Origin: Dermatemys mawii | Lineage: Eukaryota > Chordata > Testudines > Dermatemydidae | DNA: 64,000 bases | Assembly: GCA_007922305.1 (NCBI GenBank) | Contig: ML677365.1 | Coordinates: forward strand, 11,766,533-11,830,532 | Direction: 5' to 3' | In this document: positions 35,380 through 48,673 of the stretch, piece by piece | Position numbering within the stretch: position 1 is the first letter of the stretch | Layout of the letters: every line of letters begins with the position of its first letter | The notes under the pieces: generated by a model | The model's database searches: none | Told to the model about the DNA's origin: nothing | The model's input: the letters and a program-made list of their open reading frames with translations, nothing else | Program-made: the position numbers and the translations under genes

Positions 35380-35985
35380 GGCTCCTCCAGCTCCTACATG
35401 TAAGGGCACTCAGGGGGCTCCGCACTCTGCCACCAGCCCAAAAGCCAGTTCTGCAGTTCTCATTGGCTAGGAACTACGGGCAATAGGAGCTGTGGGGGTG
35501 GCACCTGTGGATGGGGAGCACACAGAGCTGCCTGGCCGTGCCTCAGTGTAGGAGCTGGAGGGATGACATTCCATTGCTACTGNNNNNNNNNNCTCCAGAG
35601 CCCGCAACCCCAGCCAGAGTCCTCACCTCCCCACACCCTAACCCCTTCCCCTAATTTCTGCACGTCGGAACTTGCACCCCAGCCCAGAGCCTGTACTCTT
35701 TCCCACATCCCAACCTCCTGCCTCAACCTGGAGCCCCCTCCTGCACCCTGAACTCCTCAATTATGGGCCCAACCCGGAGCCCACACCCCTACCTAGAGCC
35801 CTCACCCCCTCCCACACCTCAACCCTCTAAGACAGCCTCTTGAAAATGAACAAGTGAGTGAGGGTAGGGGATGGAGTGAGTGGGGTGCAGGTTTCGGAGA
35901 AGAGGGCTGGACTTCAGATAAGGGGCAGCGCAGGGGCAGGGCAAGGGTGTTCGGTTTTGTGTGAGTAGAAAGTTGGCAGTACTAA
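35380..35985. repeat. GC-rich non-autonomous transposon-like repeat, interrupted by a gap
   Basis: The left part (ggctccgc, cattggctagg, gggcaataggagctgtgg, ggtggcacctgtggatgggg) parallels the interior of the hAT element at 37436. The right part repeats 'agcccacacccctacc' units and ends 'agaaagttggcagtac'. Ten N lie inside (35583-35592). Confidence 0.55.
35583..35592. other. Assembly gap (10 N)
   Basis: Ten N inside a GC-rich repeat, where sequencing dropout is likely. Confidence 0.99.
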
Positions 35986-36354
35986 TAAGGACCAATCGCT
36001 TTGCAGACTGAATAAGGCAAGTTAATTCAGGGTGTACCTGTCTACTTTGTTTACTATAAACATATCCACAATAATTAGTTCAGTTAGTTTCTGCCTCCCT
36101 TATTTACTATAAACATACTCACAACAGTTAACTGTTTCAGCAATTACTTGTTCAGACTTGTTCAGCAGTTACTTGTTCAGGCTTGTCTTGTCTTAATTTG
36201 GGCCTACTCATGTCATCTAAGGTAGCCCTACAATGAAGAGTACAACACAAGTTCACTCAAATATTCTCATGAAGCTTGGCTACTCAAAAAGCTCCTCCCT
36301 CAGGATTGCTCTTTCCAGTAGAAAGCCCTCCCGCATCCCTTATATCAAAGTGAA

Positions 36355-36480
36355 ATGACAAGTCACTTGCCTCAGAGAATCAGCAGAAGCAACATAACCC
36401 CAGTGTCAATGGCAGGTTTAGAACTCAGGAGTTCCTGACTTCCACTCCCAACCTTGGATCACAACCCTCAAGAAACTGAG
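36355..36480 (-). repeat. MIR-type SINE, reverse orientation
   Basis: 'gacaagtcacttgcctcagagaatcagcagaagc' and 'ggtttagaactcaggagttcctgacttcc' are the reverse complement of the MIR core. Confidence 0.65.
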
Positions 36481-37427
36481 TCTCAATTTGTTCGTTATAT
36501 ATGGGCCCAATCCTTTATTCATAATGCATCATAAACCTCCAGTGACCTAAGTGAGAGTTTTGCTCAGGCTCTAGCCCTACAAATAGTGTTTGTTATTTGC
36601 TTGTAAGAGGTCAACAGTTTGGAGAAGAATGTGTCTTTTTTTCCTGGTACAGGATTAAGCACACAGAAGGCACTTAATAAATACCAATTATAAGCAGCAA
36701 AAATGAGACGTTGTCAAAGGCATTCTTGTACATCAAGTTAGTCACATAATAAACATGAGCAATGCTTTACAACGAAACACCTCAGGGCTGATTGACTAAG
36801 CAGATACTGAATCATTCAAAATCTTCTTGTGATTTGCTTAAGTTCATGTATGGTATCACACGTGTCTGTGATGTTCTTGTGTCATGTTCAATTTGCATAA
36901 GCAGCATTCCAAATCAAATTTTTAAAAAAGCAGAGCCTGGCACAGATATTCAGCCCTGTTATTTTCAGTAGCTTGACATTCTAAAGGCAAGTTGAGATGT
37001 GTCCATCCTCCAGGAGTTTGCCCTCCTAATGATTGAGCAGGGACTTTTGGACTTGGCCACGGTGTCTTAAATGCCCTAAATCCTTTGTAATGTGAATAAA
37101 CTGGGATATAGGCTGGTGTTTTGAAAGAGAAAATAGCTCCACCATAGAGGAAGGATGAGTTAATTTGAGGTGTTAATTGAATGTATTCCTTGTTTATGAC
37201 ACCAAAAACAAAAAGGTGAGCAATGATCATTTTTATCTAAACTTGAGGAGAGAGTTTAAAATGTGGCAGTGTGAAGAGGACAGAATGCACAGCAGAGCCC
37301 TTTATTAACTACTAACTCATGCAATAGCTGACAAATAGCTTCACATATCTTACATCTTGCTGGGAAAATCAACAGAGCTCACCAAATGAGTTCAATTCTT
37401 TAAACTTTCAAACGTTTCGGTTTGACA
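36481..37427. other. Gene-free stretch, nothing recognised
   Basis: The minus-strand frame 36922-37230 has no recognisable domain. Confidence 0.4.
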
Positions 37428-37435
37428 CTCTTGGG

Positions 37436-38002
37436 CAGAGATGGGCAATGTACAGCCTGGGGACAGCATCCGGCCCTTCGGACATTTTAATCTGGCCCTC
37501 AACTCCAGCTGAGGAGCGGGATCCGGAACCTACCCTGCCCCATGCATGCTGGGGCTCCGCGCAGCTCCCTGAAGCAGTGGCAGGCCCCCCCCTTGTCAGT
37601 CTCCGACACCTAGGGGTTGCCAGGGGCTCCGCACACCTCCCCTGTCGCTCCCATTGACTGGCAATCATGGCCAATGGAAACTGCAGGGGTGGTGCCTGTG
37701 GATGGGGCAGCATGCAGAGCCACCCAGCTGTGCCTCCGCATAGGAGCTAGAGAGGGGACATACTGCTGCTTCCAGGAGCTGCTTGAGGGAAACGCTGCCT
37801 GGAGCCTGAACCCCTCTTGCACCCCATCCCCCTACCCCAGTCCTGATCACCCCTGCCCTCCAAACCCATCAGTCCCAGCCTGGAGCATCCTTTTGCACCC
37901 CCAACACCTCATTTCCAGCCCCACCCCAGAATCCCCAGCCCCAATTTTCAGTAGTATTCAAGGCCTGCCATACAATTTCCGTATGGATGTGGCCCACCCC
38001 TG
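37436..38002. mobile_element. Non-autonomous hAT element with 8-bp TSD
   Basis: Starts CAGAGATGGGCAATG and ends GTGGCCCACCCCTG. Flanks CTCTTGGG (37428-37435) and TTCTTGGG (38003-38010) match at 7 of 8 bases. The GC-rich interior gives several spurious overlapping frames. Confidence 0.85.
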
Positions 38003-38010
38003 TTCTTGGG

Positions 38011-40505
38011 TGTGTGGAGAGAGAGAGATAGATATTTAGGTCCCAAGTCTCTTTGTCAGTGTACCATCCTTCTGAGCCAGTATATACTGATAATGAATGT
38101 TGCCTTCAGAACATATTTAAGACTGAGGTTTTAATGAATTTATTAGATACAGTCTGAGCCATAAAATTCAGATCCACATTTGGAGGCAGAGAGAGCCATT
38201 CCTCTTCCCCAGAAAGATTCTAGGTGTTTAGATCTAGGCCTATGGTGGCTTGAGATAACCTGCCATAGTTACAAAACTCAGGACTAGAACTGGACTCACC
38301 ACACAAAGACTCGGGGTTTGCGTTCAGACCCATCTCTGTGTTAAGTCCAGTTATTGAGTACATAGTATAGTTCAGTCAGCAAATACAGAACTGCTGACGT
38401 GAAAATTATCTGGTTTGTGATTGCTTCAGGGACCAGGATCTGAGTGTAATTCTTGGACAGCTGGTTCTCTAGCAGGTGAGGATAACATTGAAGCAGCAGA
38501 TCACACTAGCGCACCACTGGAACAGGCTTTACATCCACAGGGGGGCCATGCCCCTACTGTTTCAGTGGTGTCTGTGGAACCAGGCAGGCAGCAAGATTAG
38601 AAAGCACGGTCCCTATATTATGCAAAATGTGAGTATAATTAAATATGATGCAAGAAAATCATCCTTTATATTTGGTGACTCTCTTCATCATTCGATATGT
38701 TAACAGAGCATAGTCTACATACCATTACAGTGCAGGTACATGTTAAATTTTCTAAGATCTGTGTAAAATAGAACACAAACTACTGCATACAACCCGCAAA
38801 ATGAAATATTAGCCTCCGTTTCAATACTGTTTGCACCTAAGTCATTCTGTCAGTATCATATAGCAATGTATTTTATAGAAACAGGATTTACGTGATAGGC
38901 ACTGGCCTGCATTGGGGATGGTACAGAACTGCACAACCCCAGAAGACACAATGGCTCTCACAGCATCCCCTAGCAAGCGGACAGAGTGTGTTCACTTACT
39001 ACCCCTTTAGTGCAGCACTCATTCCCTTCCACGGCCAACCACCCATGCTAGCTGATACGCTGGAGAGCAGAGGCATAGACCTGTTTCCTCCTGGCTGCCT
39101 TTGCTGGGCCTAGTGTCCTAGGGATGCTGGCAGAGTGCAGTCTCTACACAAAGAAAAGCACAGGGCTTGTAACTGTGCTTGACTGTAAGGGTGGGAAAGT
39201 TCTGAATCCAGACAGACAACTGGAAAGAGCGATGGGTGTCAGTTGGCTGGATGGGAGATTTATAGACTTTCAGTTCCACATTGCTGGAGCATAGAGGCGT
39301 GTGCTGTCCCCAGTGGCTGACTGTTGAAATGGGTTCCATCACTGAATGTCAGGGCATATGATCACATAGTGGGGAGTCGCAGAAGCAGTGTCATGAAGAA
39401 GAACAAATTCTCCTAGTGTCTGCTCATTCTTTCTTCAGATCCAAGTAAGCCTGTAAAATCCATGTGGCAAAAACAAAACCTGTAGCCCAGAACATTCTTA
39501 ACAACTGAAGAGTCAAGAGCCCAGTTACCTATGTGTGTTTTGTCCTTCTAATGCCAGATTGTTACCCTTGGATAACGGGCTCCTGGTCAATAACTACTAA
39601 GGCTATCTGATGCCTGAACTGGTGTATTAAACCTGTTCAGGAATGACTCTTTCGAAGTGATAGAAACTCCCAACTTACTGATTTGATTAACAATGCTCAG
39701 AACTTCTGTTCTTTTTCTCTTCACCTCTGCCTGCTGCTGCCCTGCAGCCCTATCTGCTCCTCGTAATTGGCCGTCAGTGAGAAAGATGCAGTTGCCACTT
39801 CATTTTGACCTCTTTTCCTCTTAACTATTTAATCCCTGCAGAGTGTAAGCAAAGTTCATTTCCAAAATAGACCAGAGTATTTTAGAAACCATCTCCCGTT
39901 GTAGGTAATATAGTTCTGGCACATTTCCTGTTGATCTCTTTGGATTTATGCGGTTCCACAATTAATATACCTGACAGAAGCCAGTATTTTAGTGTTATGC
40001 GATGCAGTATTCATATATTTACTGATGTTCGTTTTGTCCTCATGATGGTGAAGAATATTTCATTTTGTGACACTTTGTGCTGCAGGAACAAACAGCAGTT
40101 AATATCAGTCAACACTGCATTACATTTTGATCATTTACTCTTCTGATCAACCTGGATCTGTTTAAGCAAGGTCAGCTTAGATTGTCCTTTCCAGCGTTTA
40201 AATTCCAAAGCAGGCAGAACCGAAGAGTGGCTTTTGTAAATGTTTGTACTTTGAGTCATTGTTTTCATATATGGGTCTGCTTTGCTCTTACATTATATAT
40301 TTCAATTAAAAATAGAAGGAGAAAATTAATTTTGTTTAAAAATATTAAAGGAAATTAAATAATGGTTCAAACTGAACAGCAGCTACCTACATAAATTAAC
40401 TTACAGGAGCAATGAAACTACTCCAATGAATAAGTGCTACTCAGGGTGAATACAAGTAGCAGGATCTCTGGCCTATTATATTACAGATGGGATCCCAGTG
40501 AAAAT
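38011..40505. other. Gene-free stretch, nothing recognised
   Basis: No recognisable coding frame, RNA gene or complete transposon. Confidence 0.4.
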
Positions 40506-40508
40506 ATC

Positions 40509-40717
40509 GGGCCTGGTATACACTCAAAAATTAGATTGACCTACTTATGTGAAACATTTTGTGCACCGCATGCCATAGATAGGTTGACGGACGTGGCTAG
40601 GTCAACAGAAAAATTCTTCCATCAACCTAGCTAACCAGGAGAGGTGGATTAACCACATTGATGGAAAAACCCCTTCCGCCAATGTAGCTGTGCAGCAGCT
40701 GTAGTATAGACATACCC
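40509..40717. mobile_element. Harbinger-like MITE, worn
   Basis: GGGCCTGGTATACACT at the left and 'gctgtagtatagacatacccttgg' at the right are imperfect inverted termini of the TGTCTACACT type. The interior has 'agattgacctacttatgtga' and 'ggttgacggacgtggctaggtcaa', as in related copies. Confidence 0.55.
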
Positions 40718-43700
40718 TTGGATCCAAACATTGCTGAAATTTGAGGAAGTTATGGCTAGAGCTGATCTTTGTACTTTCTAAGCAAATATTGTTTGAGTTG
40801 GTGTGAATGAGGTGAAGGTTAATGTCATGAGCCCTGATTATGATATGATAACATATGATTGTAACAGAGCAGTTAGCTGCACACATGGCTAACACATCTG
40901 TTATGGGGACGTAGTTGCTTTGGGCGTTGTGATCTCCAAACAGGGAACATAGTGGTCAACGGATGAAGTATCATGTGACTGCCTGTTGGGGACTATATAA
41001 ATGAATGTTCCTGGCTCAGTCATGGGAAAATGAGAATTGAGGTCAGACCCGGAGGGAAATCTATACATGTAGTCCTAGCAGCAAGTATAAGTGATATCCA
41101 GGAACTATTACATGAGGGGAAGAATGTGTCTGATCCTGCTTGCTGAAATCTGGAAAAGCTGCTCCTTGCTTAGCAAGTCTTTTGTGTTATTTTGATTCTA
41201 TTTTGGAATTTGTTTTAAGAACTTCAGCAGAATCCGGACTTTGCGTGGATTCCCCGACTGGTGTATCGGACCACTAGCTTACAATGACCATAACTCTATC
41301 CAGTTATGCTCTAATACACCAATGGGCTTTTCTGGATTGTCTGAGTTTGGCTTCCTCTTAGTGGAAATCAGCTGCTCTCCTTGGATGTGGCTCCTTGAAT
41401 AGGAAAGAAAGCATGTGGCATTTCTGCCAAGCACCTTTCATGGTGCCATTATGAGCAGTCATCATAACATAATTCTCCCTCTCTTTTCTTCCATGCTTTA
41501 ATCAGCAGTGAAATAAGTTAAATATCAACAGTGTTAACTATTATAATTGCATATTGGACTTAACAACTCACTTAGATAAAATGGGGCAGTTCACTTGCCC
41601 TAAAGCTATTCTTTCAGGGTATCTGTAGACGCAGTGTATATCTTCACTGTAACTCTAGATAACTCAAGTTATCTACACTCAAGTTACTCCTCTTGAGTTA
41701 ACCTAGCTCAAGTGAGAGCAGTTACGTTGCAAAATAACCGTTGAGTTGTTGTCTAGCACTGAATTGACTTGTATGTGGTGCTAAAGTGTCTGTCTTGGTT
41801 ATATTTTACCTTGATTTCCAGAACCTTAGGGGCTAGGCACTTTTTTGTTTTAATGAACATGGAGAGTCTACAGTGTAAGATGGCAGCTCAAAAGAAGTGG
41901 TGGTATGTTGTACATCCGTGTAATCTCCAAATTCCAGTCCCATGCACATACTTCAGTGCTTTGCTGGATCGTGGCTTAAATGCAGGATTACGAGTCTCAG
42001 TCCATTGTCTTAATCACAAGAAAATATCCTTCCTGTCATGCATGCTGAGACTGTTCCTGCAAGGTGCTATGCACCTACTGCAATATAGAGTGCCTTCAAC
42101 TTTCATTGAGTTCAATGAGAACTGGGGCACTTAGCACATATCAGGAATGCCAGAAGAAACTCAGCACCTCACAGGACACCCAAACTCTCAGCAGCAGCCT
42201 AAAAATGCCCCCACTCCCACTAGTTATAACTTGTTAATATTTTTATTATCTTGTTCATTTCTCATGCTCTTTCTTTTATGCTATTATTTTTTCCACCAAT
42301 ACAATGGGCAGTAGGCCAAGGAAGTGGTTATTCTGAATGGATCTAAAATAAAAGCAAATCAAATATAATGCAGCTGCAATAAGATTTTTCCCCAGGCAAT
42401 TAAGCTTACGTGATTGATCAGAATATTCCAATCTAATTCTCCCATAATGTACGCAATTTTGGATAACTAAACTCAGTGGAGAGGCACATACAGTTCAGAA
42501 TGCCAAAGCAATGAAGAAAAATATATATTAAAAAATAAATAGAGAAAAGTAATCATAGCTTTTGATGGAGCATGTCTGGAGATGTACCAGGGGATCTGAT
42601 AGATTACTAATAAATTTCCTATTGTGTGCTATTCAGAGGATCAATAAGATAAGGAAAGAAAAAAATATCCAATGTATAATAAGTGGTCAGTAATTTTTGC
42701 TTAGAATATTATAAGTAAAATGTACTATGGATATTTCACAGTGTCTGGCAATGCGGCTGCACAGGAGCTGTGTTTCTGTCAGCATTTCCATAATTATTTC
42801 TCGTCTGTTTTTTAAGAATTTTATAACTTTGCTGATTCTATTCATTGTTAAATTAAAATATTGTTTTCCACTTGTGGAAGTTTGTTTCTTGTTACCTATT
42901 GGTGGTCAGCAAAGAAACAGCTTTGGGAAAGGAACTTGCCAGTAATGGGTGGGAGGGTAGCACACATGTGACTGTTGGGGTTTTGAGTGTGTAGAGCTGT
43001 TAGAACTTCTATTTATAGATGGTTAAAAGGCAAATGGATTCAGCAGTGTGAACTGACTGTAATGTTAGCAGCGAGACCAGACTCCAAGTAATGGAGACTG
43101 ACCTAAAAAAAGAAAGGCAAGTAGATGATACAATATTTGTGTACAGCATCTTTTTGATGCTATATATACACTTGGGATTTGCTACCGATAGGCAGAATTG
43201 CTCCAGTAAAGCAAGAAGTCAGGTACAGAGAGTGGTACCCTCAACATTTGGGAAAAAGCACAGGGGAATGTCTGAAGTCACAGGGTTATGGAATGAGGTA
43301 AGATCTGATTTGCCAGTTACAGACACTTATTGTCTATTCTGTAAAATAAGTATGCCTAGACTCTTACAGCAACCACACCCTGTGTCAGACTAGGCATTAA
43401 CCAGTGGTAAATGATAAAGATTCTCTATCCATTAAACAATTATTAACTATATGCTGTGTAAACATGAAATGTGTTTTCAGCCAATCGTGTTTCTACTCAG
43501 TTAGAGACATCGCAAAAAGCTACTGTTTGGTGGTCCAGAATAGGTGTGGGAAGGTTTGGGAAATCCAGCTTTTTAAGGTGCAGGAAGAAGAGAAAGAAAG
43601 CAGGAAGGAGTAAGTAAACAAGACCCCATATTGTTCCCATATGGTTATCTCAAGATTCTTTCAGTTTTCCAAAAAGGGAACAGCATGATGTGAAATACTT

Positions 43701-44020
43701 TTATTCTTGAAGCAAATGTGTAGCCTGTAGTAATGATACTTCAAGAGTGATTAGCAGATAATGATAAAGTAAATAGTAAAAGTTGTTAAGAAAGTACTAG
43801 TATTTCTCTCAGGACTCTGACATACCAGACCCTAGAGACCCCTGAGGGAAAACAAGAAGGAGCAGACCTATGAGGGCTTGGAGAATGTATAAAGCAGATT
43901 ACTAGAGAAAACAACTATAATAAAGTGAGGCAGTCAGCTTTATTCCTTATGGAGAAACTGTAGAAAAGATGCTTGAATTGGACATGGAGGTAAAAATGAT
44001 ACAAAAAAGCATTATAAGTT
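40718..44020. other. Gene-free stretch with foldback repeats
   Basis: About 41617-41765 starts 'gggtatctgtagac', MITE-like. About 42055-42180 contains 'tgcaaggtgctatgcac' and 'ctcagcacctcacagga' as inverted arms. No gene recognised. Confidence 0.4.
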
Positions 44021-44029
44021 AGATGGACA

Positions 44030-45600
44030 CAAAGCTAATGTTGTTTCTAATGTCAGGCAGATGCTGATGACACCATTTGCTGTGAAAACAAATGATGTAG
44101 ATCAGATAAATGAATGTATGGCAGTGGAAATAACTATGGTTAATCACAAAAGCAACACCTCCATTTTTATAGAGTTTTAGACTGTACAAGCTGGTTTGCA
44201 GTATGTTTTGCGATTCAGATGTAGCAATGAAAACATTATCTGGATACAAAAGTTGTAACCATAACTGAAAATGTGCTTGATGCATCAAATAAAGGAAACA
44301 CGAAGCTCTTCACCATTGCTCTGAGGTATTTTCTGCCAACATGGTATTCAGACAGATCTGCAGGATTTTTAAAGTGACCACGATGAGACAGCAGTTGATT
44401 TCAGAGATAATAAAACACGTGCTAGATTCTAGCAGGTTTGACTTATCCCTCATGTCTGGCTACTGTGCTGACAATGCCAGTGTGAATTATGGAAAACACT
44501 TTTCAGTATATCAATTGCTTAAAAAAGAAAACAGCAGGCTCATAGCTGCCAACTGCCCAGAACATATAACGCATAACTTTGTAAAATTTGCTGTTGATCA
44601 ACTGGAATATGATGTGGAGACTGAGATCATTACAATTTTCAACCATTTTTCAGTTTCCGCAAAGAGAGCAGATTACTTACAGGAGAGTTTTGAATTTCTC
44701 GAGATAGAGTGGGTGGAGTTAGTAAGACACCTGCCAACTCAATGGCTTTCCCTCGTACCAGCAATAGACAAGATTTTAAAGTCCTGGCCAGCAATCAGAT
44801 CTTATTTCCAGTCATTGGGAAAGGAAAAGTGCCCTAACACTGTCTGGAAGTCCATAGCAGATGACATTGGTGAGCAAATTGCTACATCCATTCCGAAGCT
44901 CTACATGCTGTTTCTACAGAATGTGTTACAAATTTTCCAAGAAACCGTTCTTAGATTTGAAAAATAGGGTACAGCCATCACCAGTTTGTACTGTACAATG
45001 CTGTCATTAAGCAACAACTACAGAGAAGGAAAAAGGACAAATTCTTCAGCTATTTGGTGAATACAGGTCTGAAAAAAACGGCAGATGATGCAAAAAAGAT
45101 GAAACATGATCTGCTCAGGATTTATGACAGAGTGCTAAGATATCTTGAAAAGTGGTTTGACTTTTCAGATGCCAATCTTGTAACATTTTTTGAAGTACTG
45201 TCACTGGAAAAAGACTACCTGTTGACCTAGGTAGTCTTTGCAAAGTTGCAAAGACCCTGAATTTGACAGATTCCTTAAAGATTGATTCGAATGAATTTTA
45301 AAAAGAAATTTCAGGTATTGCTCCAATACTTAGCTGTGTTACAGAGACCAGTATGACCGGTGACTGAAAATGGAAGAATATCTTTGACAAGTTTGAGCAG
45401 AATTTAAAACATCTTTTTAAAATGGTTTCATTTGTACTCAGCACATCTTGCTCTAATGCCCACATTGAGGGAGTATTCAACTTGATGAACATGCTATGGA
45501 TGAATCAAAGAAACAGATGTTCTGTGGATCTGGTAGAAGCTGAACTGCAAGTAAAACTAAACTGCTGGTTCATTTGCTTTGAGTTCTATTGATTTGTCAG
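44030..45600 (+). pseudogene. hAT-family transposase, decayed (DDE core and C-terminal dimerisation region)
   Basis: Three plus-strand pieces line up with hAT transposases related to ZBED and SCAND3-like proteins. Around 44265-44340 a worn piece reads ...DASNKGNTKLFTIAL. The main frame (44341-44967) has CADNASVNYGKHFSVYQLLK, NCPEHITHNFVKFA and LPTQWLSLVPAIDKILKSWP, which is the RNase H-like catalytic fold and following helices. A frameshifted piece (about 45027-45231) reads KKDKFFSYLVNTGLKKTADD. Near 45425-45590 SCSNAHIEGVFNLMNMLW and VDLVEAELQVKL form the dimerisation region. Several frameshifts and stops make it non-functional. Terminal repeats were not found. It is immediately followed by an A/T pentamer run. 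Confidence 0.85.
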
Positions 45601-45684
45601 ATCAAATACCGAACTCTTGAAATCTGCAAGTTCAGATAGGAAATACATATTTAAAATCAAAATGAACACTGCTTTTTTTATATT

Positions 45685-45713
45685 TTATTTTATTTTATTT
45701 TATTTTTTACATT
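45685..45713. repeat. (TATTT)n microsatellite
   Basis: Five to six copies of a T-rich pentamer (tattt/attttt). Confidence 0.85.
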
Positions 45714-47688
45714 TGTTGGAGAATTGCAACATTTTTCTGTAAAAAACATGACCTTCTGAAAAAACAATCTGATGGATTAAAGTCCAGTGAAGAACAAGAC
45801 ACGTTGGTAAATTGATATTTAATTTTTAATTACCATTATTAAAATAGAATATAAAATGTATACACATATAATACCTCTCTCCCTGTTTTTTTGAAAAAAT
45901 GGCATGTGTCCTGTATTTTGCACTTTGAAAAGATCACTGTAGGTCCCGTACTTGGGGGTTGATTCATCCAGGGCCCTGGGCTGGGATCTCATGGAGTGGG
46001 AGAGCTCAGATCCCCCTAGTCATTTGCCTTAAAGACTGAGACACCTCAACCAAGCAGGAGGCCAGAAGTCAAGAGCTCCAAACACTAGGCTGCCCAGCCT
46101 TCCAAGAGACCCTGTTATAGTGAGTCTCATTTGTTTCTGACTAGAAATAATTTCTCAAATATGTAGCCTTTTTACAGACCTAGCTTAATTTCCCTCTTTA
46201 AAGTTAGTTTTTTATAATTACATTTACACATGAACTACCAGTTCATGAGCATTAATATTCATTGACAAACTTAAATGAGATTTTCCAAACTTCTGTTTTA
46301 TAAGATTTATAATGAGAATGGCCTTTCACAGCTGCATTTGTAAAAGGGAATAACTTAGCAGTTGAAGTTAAAGACTTTTATTTTTTTTTTTGGAATTTTT
46401 TAATTAACCGTTATTTTTTAAAGTCTATTATTAGCTATTTTAAAACACATGAGGACTATTTGTAATGGGTAAATTCTTACAGATATGATTTAAAATTATG
46501 GTAAAAGAGGCTGAAAACTCAGGTGCAGCACTTGGTACATCTAAGAGGACAGCAAAGGTGTCTTAACATCTGTATGCTCCTCCCCTGCACTGATCCAGTA
46601 GGCAGGAATTGACTGGTTTTGCCCTAGATGAAATTTAGGGGCCTCAGGGCTGCTCTGTGTTTCACTGGTAGGAAACAGTCACCTAATATTCATTATAGCA
46701 GTAGGGATTGCCTGAATGCAGCGTGAGACCATGGCCCTTTACATCTCCAGCATGCTCCATCTGATGGAGGTGGAGAGTCTGGAGAGAGGAAGTATAAAAC
46801 TGGATACACTGGTTCCTCACCAGATGAGGATTCTCCCACACTGGAACACAATATAGAATCGCTTTGCAGCACTGAAACAGTGCAAAAGGGAGTTAGTAAG
46901 GCCAAGGCTCTGGCTCATAATGTTCAGGATAGGTTAAGTAGTAAGGCTCCAGCAAAAGCAAATTAAACCACTAATTCCTGATGGACGTGTTGATTCAAGT
47001 TGTGGCGTGGGCTTTTATGTACATTTCAAAGAATTCTCAGGTCTCACTGGCAATGCAGAGTTATTGTTTTCTTTTGCTTCTGGTGGGGTCTAAATGTTTA
47101 TATCTATGAGCAGGAGGGACAAAAACTCAGTGCATTGCAATCACTTCTCCTTCCCTGATCAGGTTCCTGTCATTGTGTGGTCTAAATGTTCCTGATGCAG
47201 TTTTTTTCCCCTCATCATAATTATATTAAAAGCTTTCAACAAGATCAACTGTTCTGTTTTTGTCGGGTGGAGATTATATGAGCATTGATTGGTGCCATGT
47301 CTGTAAGGTGAAATATCAGTCAATCCCTTTAGAAGCAGAGGTAGTAGAGCACCAGGCCCTATTTCACTGAAGTTTCATAAGAAGATTGATAGCTTAGTCA
47401 CTTAACTAATAGGTGCAAAGGACAGAGTTAGATCAGTGAAGAAAAGATCCTTTGCAATACTTTCAGTCAAACTAATTCTCTGCTGTTCGTTTAGCACACC
47501 CTATACCCGAAAGATTTTAATCTTGCTCTCATACAATGCACTTTGTAGATAAGCAGCTCCATTATGTATTAACTTTTTGAATCCCTTAACTCATTGAGCA
47601 TGCAGTCTGTTAAGGGGCAAATACATACTTTCGATGTTTATTGGGGCTTTGGCACTCTCCGAAAACTATCAACACTCCTTTAACAATA
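45714..47688. other. Gene-free stretch, nothing recognised
   Basis: No coding frame with family resemblance. Confidence 0.4.
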
Positions 47689-47696
47689 GCTTAGAG

Positions 47697-48160
47697 AAGT
47701 GTTTCCCAGACTGTATTCCACGAAACACTGGTGTTCCGCATAATGTGAATAGGTGTTCCGTGAAAGAATCGTCATTTTAAAAAAGGGTCTTAAATTTTTT
47801 TTAATTTTAAATTTGGCATATTTGAAGCACAGTTTACATTTCTTTTTTAATTACTATAATTTAACATAAAACTCTTTTTCTGGTTATTGATAGATCTCGT
47901 ATTGAATATCATGGCGTAAAGAGAATTTTGACTCTTGCTCTTGATTTGTGTACTACTTTATATGTGCTTTCCAGTTAGAAATTATTAGTTCAAGTTATTT
48001 TAAATTTGTATTTTTGCTTTGTTTTATAAAATATATTTGAGCATAAAGAACACAATTTTTATTTGAAAAGCAAATGACTACAAAATAATATTATAAGTGT
48101 TCCATAAATATATACCAGGCTAAAAAGTGTTCCATGGCCAAAAAAGTTTGGGAAACGCTG
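47697..48160. mobile_element. Non-autonomous hAT element (GTGTTTCCCA type) with perfect 8-bp TSD
   Basis: Starts AAGTGTTTCCCAGACTG and ends AGTTTGGGAAACGCTG, imperfect inverted repeats. The target duplication GCTTAGAG is exact at 47689-47696 and 48161-48168. The interior is A/T-rich and repeats 'gtgttccgtgaaa' near both ends, with no coding sequence. Confidence 0.9.
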
Positions 48161-48673
48161 GCTTAGAGTTTAGCACCTTTCATTGAGAAGGATCCCAAAG
48201 TTCACACAGACTTTATATCCTGTTATCAGTTGAAATGCAGCTGCCTCTGGCATGGAGCAGAGCAGTTCAATAGCACACAGCAGTGGTAGTCTTTAGGACA
48301 GGAAGTGAAGAACACTATATTCAGTGGAAGGTGTTAGGATTCTGGTAAGCAGAATTTGATTATGCAAATTGGAATTCTGCTAGGATACTGGAGCTAACAC
48401 TCAACCTGTATGGGACCTTTAATGAACTCAAATAATGAAAGGATCTTAAGATCTGATTCTCTTCTCCTACCACCTTTACACTAGTGCAATTCCATTGAAT
48501 TCAATGAAGTTACTCCTGATTTACGCTGGGTGACAGGTGAGTCACATCCTCATTTTTTGGTGGACCAAACCCCTTTTCATTGATTCAATGGAATGGCTGC
48601 TATGGACTTCAAGAATGCTGGATCAGGCCCTCAATTCCATCTGAAAGATGCACCTCTAAAAGCATGCTATAGC

